Below, piece by piece: positions 41,370-49,193 of a stretch of DNA of 64,000 nucleotides. The notes below the pieces were generated by a model. That model saw only the letters and a program-made list of their open reading frames with translations, made no database searches and was not told where the DNA came from. This DNA is from DATKXU01 sp035528905 (GTDB lineage: Bacteria > Armatimonadota > UBA5829 > DTJY01), in contig DATKXU010000083.1 in the NCBI GenBank assembly GCA_035528905.1, forward strand, positions 1 to 64,000, in the 5' to 3' direction. Numbering within the stretch: the first letter of the stretch is position 1; each line of letters opens with the position of its first letter. The translations under genes and the position numbers were made by a program.

Positions 41370-42812
41370 CTATAACCCCAATTCAGCCCAGATTTCGTCT
41401 ATCTTCCTCGCCACTTCGGGGCTCATTCGTATCTCGTCAGGCCACGCACGGTCGAACCCCTCGCCGCGGAGCTTCTTGGTGGCGTCAATCCCCATCTTGC
41501 TGCCGAACCCGGGCAGTCGCGAGGCATGATCCAGTACATCCACGGGCCCCTGCACGAACTCCACGTCTCTCTGAGGATCAATGTTGTTCCCAACGCGCCA
41601 GAGCACCTCGCGGAGGTCCTGGACGTTCACATTCTCATCCACGACAACGATGATCTTCGTGAACATCGTCTGGCCCAATCCCCACAGAGCGTGCATTACC
41701 TTGCGCGCCTGGCCGGGATAGCGCTTCTTGATTGACACAATGGCGAGGTTGTGAAAGACTCCTTCCACAGGCAGGTTCATATCCACGATCTCCGGAAGCT
41801 GCAGCTTGACGAGCGGCAAGAAAATGCGCTCGGTTGCCTTTGCCATAAAGCAGTCTTCCATCGGCGGGCGACCAACGACGGTAGCCGGGTAGATGGGCGA
41901 TTTCCTGCGAGTGATGCACGTAACATGGAAGACCGGGAACTCGTCAGGCAGGGAGTAGTATCCAGTGTGGTCGCCGAACGGACCTTCCAGCCGCCGCTCA
42001 TGCGGATCCACGTAGCCTTCAATGACGACATCCGCATCGGCCGGCACCTGCAGATCAACCGTCTTGCAGCGAGCCATCTCGACCGCAGTCTTCCGCAGGA
42101 ACCCGGCCAAGATCATTTCATCGAAATCCTCGGGAAGCGGCGCCGATGCGGCGTAAGTCAGTGCCGGATCCCCTCCCAAAGCAACCGCCAGCTCCATGCG
42201 CCGGCCCAGCCGCTCGTACTCCGCATAGTGGCGCGCGCCGACTTTCTGGGGATGCCAGTGCATGCCTGTCGTCCGCTCGTCATAGACGTGCATGCGGTAC
42301 ATACCTACATTCCGCACGCCGGTGTGCGGATCCTTCGAGAACACCATCGGCAGCGTGATGAATCGGCCTCCGTCACCGGGCCAGCAGTGGAGAATAGGCA
42401 GTTCATCAAGCGACGCGTCCTCCGTCCGCACGACTTCCTGGCACGCAGCGGACTTCACCGTCTTGGGCATATAGGAAGCGAGCCGTTCGTATTTCGGAAG
42501 CAGGCGGAGCTTTCCAACGATCCCCTCAGGCACTTCAATCCTGAGCAGATCGGCGATTTCTGCACCGATCTCCTCGACGCTTCGGACACCGAGTGCCAAT
42601 GCCATGCGCGCCTCCGAACCGAGCGCGTTGATTAGAACGGGTATGTCATAACCAGCGGGCTTCTCGAAGAGGAGCGCAGGCCCCCCAGCCTTCATCACCC
42701 GGTCCGCGACCTCCGTTATCTCAAGGATCGGGCTGACAGGCGTGGAGATCCGCTTCAATTCTCCGCAAGTGTCCAATGTTTTGATGAAATCTTGTGAATT
42801 CTTATACGCCAT
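41370..42812 (-). CDS. ubiD: UbiD-family decarboxylase (menaquinone type)
   Basis: The 480-residue protein shows the UbiD pattern: VLINALGSEARMALALGV, MHVYDERTTGMHW, EGPFGDHTGYYS with the catalytic glutamate region, and PVEGVFHNLAIVSIKKRYPG. In futalosine-route clusters such a decarboxylase removes the carboxyl group of the prenylated dihydroxynaphthoate. First gene of the operon, with a good promoter upstream. Confidence 0.92.
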   Translation of the reverse strand: MAYKNSQDFIKTLDTCGELKRISTPVSPILEITEVADRVMKAGGPALLFEKPAGYDIPVLINALGSEARMALALGVRSVEEIGAEIADLLRIEVPEGIVGKLRLLPKYERLASYMPKTVKSAACQEVVRTEDASLDELPILHCWPGDGGRFITLPMVFSKDPHTGVRNVGMYRMHVYDERTTGMHWHPQKVGARHYAEYERLGRRMELAVALGGDPALTYAASAPLPEDFDEMILAGFLRKTAVEMARCKTVDLQVPADADVVIEGYVDPHERRLEGPFGDHTGYYSLPDEFPVFHVTCITRRKSPIYPATVVGRPPMEDCFMAKATERIFLPLVKLQLPEIVDMNLPVEGVFHNLAIVSIKKRYPGQARKVMHALWGLGQTMFTKIIVVVDENVNVQDLREVLWRVGNNIDPQRDVEFVQGPVDVLDHASRLPGFGSKMGIDATKKLRGEGFDRAWPDEIRMSPEVARKIDEIWAELGL

Positions 42813-42843
42813 CGGAAGCCTGACTGCTGCAACAGTTCGCTAC

Positions 42844-42873
42844 AGTCTAGCACCGGCTGACGACTCATGTCAA
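42844..42873 (-). promoter_or_regulatory. promoter of the menaquinone operon
   Basis: TTGACA (42873-42868), an 18-nt spacer and TAGACT (42849-42844) on the minus strand, 31 nt before the ubiD start. Confidence 0.75.
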
Positions 42874-42880
42874 CGTTTAC

Positions 42881-42907
42881 GGCCAACCCACTGGAGATGG
42901 ATTGGCC
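42881..42907. repeat. hairpin between the DUF4432 gene and the menaquinone promoter
   Basis: GGCCAA (42881-42886) pairs with TTGGCC (42902-42907), continuing after one mismatch with CCA/TGG around a 7-nt loop. No T-run follows on either strand, so any terminator role is uncertain. Confidence 0.4.
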
Positions 42908-42939
42908 GCATACGCCTCACATTTTCCCACTTAACGCGC

Positions 42940-44037
42940 TCACTTCGCTTGATCAAGGATTAAACGAACATCCTCCTCAAGTCCCGCGATTTCGGCTTTC
43001 GAAGACAGCACACCGATTTCCAGGCGGTATTCGCGACTCTCTCCCGGACTCAAGAACTGTAGAGTGCCAAGCTCGCGCTCCTTCGGCCTCCCCTCGACCC
43101 AGCAGTTGCCCGGCTCCAACCCGACGACGTAAGTGCCTTCGCCCGTCATCTTCCACTCCGAGAACTTCGGGAGTTCGCGCTTCGGATACTTCACGTACAT
43201 CCCGAAGCCCTCACCGCTATTGAGGTCGGGGTTGACCAACGCCGCCGTGACAGTGCCATCGGCAGCCTCGGCCATATCCAGATAGTACACGCGCTCGCGA
43301 AATCCAGCAGCCGGCGCGGGAAAGCTCGCATACAGCTCTTTCTCCATCTCAGCGTCCGCATCTCGCGGCCTGCTGCTCTTCACGGGAGCAATGAGCCTGC
43401 TCCCCTCATCAATCACTGGAAAACCGATGTTCATATGGTAGAGGATCATATGCTCCGTCTCCTGGTAGCCCAGGTTCGTCACCCTATCGCAAATCCAGAT
43501 CCTCGGCTCCCCAAGCCGCGCGGTTATGCAGCGCTGAAGCTCCACATTCTCGCCGAAGACCGCCGTTTCCCGGACCCTGCCGCAAGCCCAGATGATGTAC
43601 TCGTCGTCCTGCCATGCGGCGTCCGCAGACACATGGGATGCCGGCAGATTCGACACACGGCCGTGGAGTCCCAACGCCTTCGCCTTGTCCACGCTCGGAG
43701 CTCCTGCATAGGTCAGCCCGCATGTGACCAGCAGACCTCCATAGAAGCTCCTCAGCCACCCGAAGCCGGGCTCTTCGTACAACGCAGGCGAGACGTCACC
43801 CGTCGAGGAACGCCAGGCGAGCGGTTGCCCCTTATAGGCAGCCGTGGATATGTCGAGGCCCCGGTCAACCAGAACGCTGAAATCAAGCCCTGAGCCTGTT
43901 CGGAAGTCAACCGCCCTGACGCCGTGCTCGACACCGTCCGCAAGGGTACAGAGGCGCACCCCTGCGATTTGAGAGATGTCCCCCACCCTAGCGAGCAGCT
44001 CCTTCTTCGAATAGTCCTTACCGTACAGCTTTGGCAT
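42940..44037 (-). CDS. DUF4432-family, aldose-epimerase-like protein
   Basis: The 365-residue protein lacks a signal peptide and fits DUF4432 of the galactose mutarotase-like superfamily: LVDRGLDISTAAYKGQPLAW near 55-75, GLHGRVSNLPA near 128, VTNLGYQETEHMILYHMNIG near 195-214. Members probably act on sugars or sugar derivatives inside the cell. ATG 44037 has GGAGG 10 nt upstream. No sugar operon surrounds it. Confidence 0.75.
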   Translation of the reverse strand: MPKLYGKDYSKKELLARVGDISQIAGVRLCTLADGVEHGVRAVDFRTGSGLDFSVLVDRGLDISTAAYKGQPLAWRSSTGDVSPALYEEPGFGWLRSFYGGLLVTCGLTYAGAPSVDKAKALGLHGRVSNLPASHVSADAAWQDDEYIIWACGRVRETAVFGENVELQRCITARLGEPRIWICDRVTNLGYQETEHMILYHMNIGFPVIDEGSRLIAPVKSSRPRDADAEMEKELYASFPAPAAGFRERVYYLDMAEAADGTVTAALVNPDLNSGEGFGMYVKYPKRELPKFSEWKMTGEGTYVVGLEPGNCWVEGRPKERELGTLQFLSPGESREYRLEIGVLSSKAEIAGLEEDVRLILDQAK

Positions 44038-44194
44038 GCCCGTCTGTCCTCCGAGCTTTATTCCGCAGTGCAGCTTGCCGCACACACGGCACTGTTCGCG
44101 CTCGCAGGCGTCATGTCCTGCTCCAGGCACGGAAAAGGCCGCCCTTATGTTCGTCTCCAGGCGGCCACAATGTACATCGGGTCCCAGACGCTTG

Positions 44195-44228
44195 TTCCAA
44201 GTTTCAAGTTCCAGGTTTCAGGTTGGAA
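44195..44228. repeat. TTCCAAGTTTCAAGTT-type direct and inverted repeat
   Basis: A GTTTCA-based unit repeats twice (44201-44214 and 44215-44228) and the ends TTCCAA and TTGGAA are inverted. Such elements, mistranslated as FKFQVSG, recur in intergenic DNA of many environmental genomes. It lies between the DUF4432 gene and a decayed gene fragment. Confidence 0.5.
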
Positions 44229-44254
44229 GACTGAACGCAGAACGCCGGATGTGC

Positions 44255-44514
44255 CTATTTCGAGACCACGGATATCCTGTCCGAGCCGACTACTCTCTCG
44301 CCGCTGCTGAGCAATCCGGACAACCATACCATCGTATCGCTTGGGCCGATCCCGGCTTCACTGCAGGAGAAGTGGAGCAGTAAGTCAACCAGGCCGTCCG
44401 AGTTGACATCCTCCCAGTGACCCCTGTCGTGAACCTCAGGCGCTTTCTCCGGGCCGAATACCACGGTTGTGGGATCAATGTTCCGGGCGTCGAAGGTCGG
44501 CGTGCTCAGGACGG
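44255..44514 (-). pseudogene. C-terminal remnant of a secreted surface-type protein
   Basis: Directly after the nfnB stop an open frame without its own start reads AVLSTPTFDARNIDPTTVVF, then HWEDVNSDGLVDLLLHFSCS and ends at 44255 with a stop. The stretch (N-I-D-P-T-T-V-x-F-G-P, then E-D-V-N-x-D-G-x-x-D-L-x-x-H-F) is the recurring C-terminal segment of large secreted proteins in environmental bacteria, with a calcium-loop-like DVNSDGLVDL. Signal peptide and N-terminal region are missing, so it looks like a decayed or transposed fragment. A +1 extension of nfnB is less likely. Confidence 0.5.
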
Positions 44515-45945
44515 CTACGGCAGGCCAAGCTTGGCGCGGATGTATTTGTCAATGGCGTGCGCTGCCTTCCTTCCGGCGCCCATGGCGGTGATGACAGTCG
44601 CGGCACCGGTCACGGCGTCGCCGCCCGCGTAGATTCCGGGGATGGAGGTCGCCCCCGTCTCCTCATCAACAACTATACCGCCCCACTTGGTCGTGACTAG
44701 GTCTGGCTCGCTCTGCCGGACAACGGGGTTGGGGCTCTGGCCAATCGCGACCACGGCCGTGTCAACCTCCATGATGTACTCCGAACCCTCGATCGGGATG
44801 GGTCGTCTGCGGCCCGACTCATCGGGCTCGCCAAGTTCCATGCGGATGCATTCCATCGCCTTCAGAAAGCCGCTCTCATCTCCAATGAAACGCACAGGCA
44901 CAGTCAGGAGCTGCAACTTGACTCCTTCTGCCTCAGCGTTTTCTATCTCCTCTGCCCGCGCGGGCATCTCAGCGCGCGACCTGCGATAGACGATGGTCAC
45001 TTCCTCCGCGCCCAGCCGCAGAGAGCATCTCGCAGCATCCATAGCAACGTTGCCGCCGCCGATCACCGCAACTCGCCGGCCGACCTTAACAGGAGTGGGA
45101 TACTGCGGATACTTGTAGGCCTTCATGAGGTTCACACGGGTTAAGAACTCGTTCGCAGAGTATACGCCGTTTAAGTTCTCGCCTGGTATACCCATGAACT
45201 CCGGAAGACCTGCGCCCGTGCCGATGAATACTGCGCTGTAGCCGCTTTCAAGAAGCTCGCGAAGCGTATGGAGCTTGCCGATGATGATGTTCGTCTCGAT
45301 CCTGACGCCGAGGGACTTTACGTATTCGATCTCACGGCTCAGGATAGCCCTCGGCAGGCGAAACTCAGGAATCCCGTAGACCAGAACGCCTCCGGAGTCG
45401 TGGAGAGCCTCGAAGATTGTGACGTCGTATCCCATGGAAGCCAGCTCGCCGGCGGCCGTCAATCCGGCCGGTCCCGACCCGACAACCGCGACCTTTGCGA
45501 TTCTGTCCTTCGGCGGGGTGTTACCCACACCAGACGACGACGCCGGCCCCGAGTGAGCCGCTTCCCAGTCCGCCGCGAAACGCTCGAGCCGTCCTATCGC
45601 AATCGGTTCACCCCGCTTTGCCAAGACGCACACTTGCTCGCACTGGTCCTCCTGGGGGCACACTCGTCCGCATATTGCGGGCAGCGCGTTCGTCTTCTTG
45701 ATCTCGGCGGCCGCCTCTGCGAACTTTCCCTCAGCGATGAGGCGCACGAACTCGGGGATATCTATCTCAACCGGACAGCCCGCCACACACGGCTTGTTCT
45801 TGCACTGAAGGCACCGCTTCGCCTCTCTGACCGCCTCCTGAACACTATATCCAAGAGCCACCTCTTCGAAGTTCTTTCTTCTGACTTCCGGGTCCTGGCG
45901 CGGCATCGGCTCCCGGCGCGCTATCTGCTTGCTCACGAAAGGCAA
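44515..45945 (-). CDS. nfnB: NfnB / GltD-like flavoprotein subunit
   Basis: The 476-residue protein has N-terminal cysteines for two clusters (KRCLQCKNKPCVAGCPVEID; CGRVCPQEDQCEQVC). It then has FAD- and NAD(P)-binding Rossmann motifs (VVGSGPAGLTAAGELASMGY; AVIGGGNVAMDAARCSLRLG) and a closing GGDAVTGAATVITAMGAGRK. This is the GltA/GltD-like large subunit. With the adjacent FNR-like subunit it should form the bifurcating NADH-dependent ferredoxin:NADP oxidoreductase in the cytoplasm. No glutamate synthase large subunit is near, which favours Nfn over glutamate synthase. Confidence 0.85.
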   Translation of the reverse strand: MPFVSKQIARREPMPRQDPEVRRKNFEEVALGYSVQEAVREAKRCLQCKNKPCVAGCPVEIDIPEFVRLIAEGKFAEAAAEIKKTNALPAICGRVCPQEDQCEQVCVLAKRGEPIAIGRLERFAADWEAAHSGPASSSGVGNTPPKDRIAKVAVVGSGPAGLTAAGELASMGYDVTIFEALHDSGGVLVYGIPEFRLPRAILSREIEYVKSLGVRIETNIIIGKLHTLRELLESGYSAVFIGTGAGLPEFMGIPGENLNGVYSANEFLTRVNLMKAYKYPQYPTPVKVGRRVAVIGGGNVAMDAARCSLRLGAEEVTIVYRRSRAEMPARAEEIENAEAEGVKLQLLTVPVRFIGDESGFLKAMECIRMELGEPDESGRRRPIPIEGSEYIMEVDTAVVAIGQSPNPVVRQSEPDLVTTKWGGIVVDEETGATSIPGIYAGGDAVTGAATVITAMGAGRKAAHAIDKYIRAKLGLP

Positions 45946-46778
45946 CCTCCAGAATTCGCCTCATGGAACCGAGCGAGCGTTTCCTTTTCTTCCGCAAGGT
46001 ACATGTTCTTCCGAGCCACCAGTTCGCCCCAGTCCACCTGGTGAGCGTCGAAATCGGGACCGTCTACGCACGTAAAACGCGGCTTCCCGCCCACAGTTAC
46101 GCGGCACGAGCCGCACATTCCGGTGCCGTCCACCATTATGGCATCCAGGCTCACCACGGTCTTCAAGCGGTGCGGTCTGGTCTGCTCAGCAATGGCCCTC
46201 ATCATCAGCACAGGCCCGATAGCGTATACGAGATCAATCTTCCGGCCGTCCGCCATCAAATCGCGCAGCACGTCGCTCACGAGGCCCTTCCGCCCATAGC
46301 TGCCGTCATCCGTAGTGATGTACAGCTCATCGCTGGATGAGCGCATCTCGTTCTCGAGGATCAGCAGCGACTTGTCCCGGGCGCCGATGATCGAGATCAC
46401 AGTGTTCCCAGCCTCCTTCATCGCTCCGGCGATCGGCCTGAGCTCAGCCACGCCGATGCCCCCGCCTATGCAAACCACTGTGCCAAACCGCTCTGTTCTC
46501 GTGGGGTTTCCGAGCGGGCCGACCACGTCGCGGATGGCATCGCCGGCATGCGCCAGCGCCAGCTCGTGAGTAGACCTGCCGACATGCTGAAAGATGAGGG
46601 TGATCGTCCCAGCCTCGCGATTCCAGTCAGACAGCGTTAGTGGAATGCGCTCAGAATCCTCCCTCAGGCGAACAATCACGAACTGGCCCGCTCGGGCCTT
46701 CGCAGCGATTGCCGGGGCCTCGACCTCAAGCAGCGTAATAACATCGGCCAATTGCCGTGTGCGAACTATTGTGTACAA
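45933..46778 (-). CDS. nfnA: NfnA-like FAD/NAD-binding iron-sulfur subunit
   Basis: The 281-residue protein is an FNR/PyrK-type reductase. It has a FAD-binding N-domain (GQFVIVRLREDSERIPLTLSD), GNPTRTERFGTVVCIGGGIG, an NAD-binding core, and a [2Fe-2S] site in DGTGMCGSCRVTVGGKPRFTC near the C-terminus. It overlaps nfnB by 13 nt. Sulfide dehydrogenase SudB is a close relative, so that role is the main alternative. Confidence 0.85.
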   Translation of the reverse strand: MYTIVRTRQLADVITLLEVEAPAIAAKARAGQFVIVRLREDSERIPLTLSDWNREAGTITLIFQHVGRSTHELALAHAGDAIRDVVGPLGNPTRTERFGTVVCIGGGIGVAELRPIAGAMKEAGNTVISIIGARDKSLLILENEMRSSSDELYITTDDGSYGRKGLVSDVLRDLMADGRKIDLVYAIGPVLMMRAIAEQTRPHRLKTVVSLDAIMVDGTGMCGSCRVTVGGKPRFTCVDGPDFDAHQVDWGELVARKNMYLAEEKETLARFHEANSGGCLS

Positions 46779-46858
46779 CCTCAGCGCCCCCGTATTCCCT
46801 ATTCCTTATCGCGCTCCGCCTGCACCCCTCGTCCTCTGCTGTTTCTCCGCCGAGAGCG

Positions 46859-47077
46859 CTAGTACTTATCGAGAACCTCGCGCGCCCTATCGGCATCGGC
46901 TACCGGAACCAGGATCTCGCCCCAGGCGCCATCAGCCACGACAAAAAGACCATCAAACCACGAACTGTGATACCGGCGCACGACCGCCGGAACGCCGGCG
47001 TCTTCGAGCACCGCCCTGACTATATTCGCGGTAGCTTCATCAATGGCCCTGTACACCGCAACAAAGTCGTCTGGCAT
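46859..47077 (-). CDS. DUF2007-family small protein
   Basis: The 72-residue protein matches DUF2007 (putative signal-transducing protein): AVYRAIDEATANIVRAVLED, AGVPAVVRRYHSS and a closing VPVADADRAREVLDKY. Function unknown. ATG 47077 has a GGGAGCG ribosome site. Its first 58 nt overlap, out of frame, the 3' end of the thioesterase gene. It precedes nfnA by 80 nt. Confidence 0.75.
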   Translation of the reverse strand: MPDDFVAVYRAIDEATANIVRAVLEDAGVPAVVRRYHSSWFDGLFVVADGAWGEILVPVADADRAREVLDKY

Positions 47078-47484
47078 ACTCTCGCTCCCTTCAGCTGAAC
47101 CTTGACCATTCTTGCCCTGGCCTCCGCGACTAACTCCCCTCTTGCGTTCCGGGCCTCGGCCATGCACTCGAGCGCTCGGCGCTCCTCGGATGTAATCCAC
47201 CCGCTGATAACGAGTTCCTCTCCCCTGGGTGCGGGCTTGCGGAGCCTGATCCGCATATCGGCGGTGACCGCCCGGATCCCCTTGGCGTAGACCAACCGCG
47301 CCATCACCTCGTCGAGCACGGTAGCCAGGATACCTCCATGAGTGATGCCCGTAAATCCCTGGTGCTCGGCACGAGGCGTAAACCGCGTAACGTACTTCTC
47401 ATCTTCAAAGCAGAAACTCAGCTTCAGACCGATGGGATTCTTAGGCCCGCACGCAAAGCACATTCCATCGTCAGACAAATCCAA
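47020..47484 (-). CDS. PaaI-type hotdog thioesterase
   Basis: The 154-residue protein has CFACGPKNPIGLKLSF at residues 9-24 and the hotdog catalytic-helix region HQGFTGITHGGILATVLDEV. The core ends at ARARMVKV (about residue 129). The last 25 residues lie in the overlap with the DUF2007 gene and are not part of the fold. It should hydrolyse an acyl-CoA; substrate unknown. It starts immediately at the nth stop. Confidence 0.82.
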   Translation of the reverse strand: MDLSDDGMCFACGPKNPIGLKLSFCFEDEKYVTRFTPRAEHQGFTGITHGGILATVLDEVMARLVYAKGIRAVTADMRIRLRKPAPRGEELVISGWITSEERRALECMAEARNARGELVAEARARMVKVQLKGARVCQTTLLRCTGPLMKLPRI

Positions 47485-48153
47485 TTACGCACCTCTCGAT
47501 GCAAGAACCCTCTCTCGCCAGGGACAAGCAGGTAAGAGCACGCACACATCGCAGGCCGGGTTCCTGGCTTTGCATACCCGTCGCCCGTGTGTGACCAGAT
47601 TGATATGGAGAGAGTACATCAGCTCACCCGGTATCATCTCCTGAAGGACATGATGAGCTGCTTCCACACTGCTGTGTGAACTGATCAGCCCAAGCCGCTG
47701 AGCAACCCTGTAAACATGCGTGTCCACGGGGAAGACCGGCCTGCAAAGAGAGAACATCAGAACGCAGGACGCAGTCTTGACGCCTACGCCCTCGAATTGC
47801 ATTAGGAATGCGCGTGCATCGTCATCAGGCATATCAGTCAGAAAATCGAGACCCAATTTTCCCCGCTGGGCGCGTATCTCGCCGAGCAACTTCTTGATCC
47901 TGCGGGCCTTGATAATCCCAAGGCCGCCGACGCGGACAGCTTCCTCAATCTCGCTGACATCCGCGCTGCCAACTTCATCCCACGACTGGAATCTCGTGCA
48001 CAGGTTGGCGAATGCCCTGCTGGAGTTTGCGGACGTCGTATTCTGCGAGAGTATGGTCAGAACTAGCTCGTCGAGCGGTCCGCGCCGAGGCTTACATTCG
48101 CGGCGCCCATAGGCACGCTCGAGGAGCGCGCAAATCCGTCGAATACTCTTCAT
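47485..48153 (-). CDS. nth: endonuclease III-family DNA glycosylase
   Basis: The 222-residue protein has the helix-hairpin-helix with catalytic lysine (GVGVKTASCVL), the catalytic aspartate in PVDTHVYRVAQRLGL, and the [4Fe-4S] ligands in CKARNPACDVCVLLPAC (C-x6-C-x2-C-x5-C). It should excise oxidised pyrimidines or mismatched bases. The sequence is nearer to the Nth/HhH-GPD relatives with VFPVDTHV than to E. coli Nth. First gene of a short operon with the thioesterase and DUF2007. Confidence 0.9.
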   Translation of the reverse strand: MKSIRRICALLERAYGRRECKPRRGPLDELVLTILSQNTTSANSSRAFANLCTRFQSWDEVGSADVSEIEEAVRVGGLGIIKARRIKKLLGEIRAQRGKLGLDFLTDMPDDDARAFLMQFEGVGVKTASCVLMFSLCRPVFPVDTHVYRVAQRLGLISSHSSVEAAHHVLQEMIPGELMYSLHINLVTHGRRVCKARNPACDVCVLLPACPWRERVLASRGA

Positions 48154-48178
48154 CTGCAGGACCCTGATATTGAAGCTG

Positions 48179-48208
48179 ATTATAGCATAGAGCGAACGCC
48201 CGCGGCAA
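48179..48208 (-). promoter_or_regulatory. promoter of nth
   Basis: TTGCCG (48208-48203), an 18-nt spacer and TATAAT (48184-48179) on the minus strand, 26 nt before nth; divergent from the S1 gene promoter. Confidence 0.65.
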
Positions 48209-48295
48209 CCAACCCACTCCTCCGAGCAACCTGGCGGCCAAGGTACGCCCGACCCTGGGAATGTAGAATTGCCTCACTACCGGTAAAAATGCCTG

Positions 48296-48324
48296 TTGAC
48301 AAGGCATTCTCGTGCCGATATACT
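48296..48324 (+). promoter_or_regulatory. promoter of the S1-domain gene
   Basis: TTGACA (48296-48301), a 17-nt spacer and TATACT (48319-48324), about 75 nt before the start codon. Confidence 0.85.
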
Positions 48325-48398
48325 GAGTGCGTGGGGGGATGACCCGGCGTTGTCCCCCGAGAAGTCTTAGGCAGCAAGGAGGAGTACTCAACAGTATA

Positions 48399-48851
48399 AT
48401 GTCGTTTGACATCGGGAGTACCGTCGAAGGAACGATAGTCAAGCTAGCGGACTACGGTGCGATCGTCAGACTTCAGGGCGGCAATACCGGTCTGATCCAT
48501 ATCTCCGAGATAGCCGATACATTTGTTCGTGACGTCAAGGATTACTTCAAGGAGCACGACCGTGTGAGAGTAAAGGTGCTCAGCGTTAACAACAAAGGGC
48601 GCTACGAGCTCTCAACCAAACAGGTCGAGCAACCTGTCATCGAGTCTAGCCCACCCCGCGAACCGCGAAAGGCGGTCGAACGCCTCCCGGAAGAGGTAAA
48701 CCTGGGCCCAGAGGAGTTTGGAAGCCGCGCGCGTCATAGGTCGCCTGTCAACTTCGAAGAGCGCCTGACCCAATTCATGAAGGACAGCCAGGAACGCTTA
48801 CTCGACCTGAAGCGGAACATAGAGGCCAAGCGCGGCACAAAGAGACGCTGA
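48399..48851 (+). CDS. S1 RNA-binding domain protein (YugI/YabR-like)
   Basis: The 150-residue protein has one S1 domain in residues 5-72 (GSTVEGTIVKLADYGAIVRL, GLIHISEI, VRVKVLSVN). A charged tail (75-150) contains a probable helix SQERLLDLKRNIEAK. Similar small S1 proteins bind RNA or ribosomes and are induced by stress in Bacillus. ATG 48399 puts the domain at the N-terminus; an AGGAGGAG site lies 14 nt upstream, a little far. Confidence 0.85.
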   Translation: MSFDIGSTVEGTIVKLADYGAIVRLQGGNTGLIHISEIADTFVRDVKDYFKEHDRVRVKVLSVNNKGRYELSTKQVEQPVIESSPPREPRKAVERLPEEVNLGPEEFGSRARHRSPVNFEERLTQFMKDSQERLLDLKRNIEAKRGTKRR

Positions 48852-49193
48852 GGTCAGACCCGCCAGGCACGATTCTACCCCCATTGCGCGATCCGGTATT
48901 GATCCAGACGAGTACAACTGTCGCATGATTGCGCATACGATTCAGCCGTTCACGTCCCTCCGATGCTCTTGTCCGGAGCATGCCGCTCCAGCATCATCCC
49001 AAACAGCACCCAGCGGCCCAGCATGCATTGCGCCCTTCGCACCGCCAAAATTCCATCGAAAATGAAGAGAAGTCCGCCGGGCAGAAACCAAACCGCATAC
49101 CGCTGACGTCTAATATATATGGAGGATCACCTCCAGGAGAGGATGTGCCTTCTGCGGCATCCCGGCCGCTGAAAGCGAAAGGAGAGATGGCAG
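48852..49193. other. gene-free stretch with a possible leader
   Basis: These 342 nt hold no gene I can support. Near the end an AT-rich TAATATATAT tract is followed by the palindrome GGAGGATCACCTCC (49121-49134) and a very short frame with a ribosome-site-like AGGAG (ATG 49143, nine codons). This could be a leader of the next gene. Confidence 0.4.

Noticed and set aside
42881..42907. Hairpin as intrinsic terminator of the DUF4432 gene
   Set aside because: No T-run follows on the minus strand; kept only as an inverted repeat.
49124..49134. GGATCACCTCC as a 16S rRNA 3' end fragment
   Set aside because: The upstream bases do not match 16S rRNA; it is the second half of a small hairpin.
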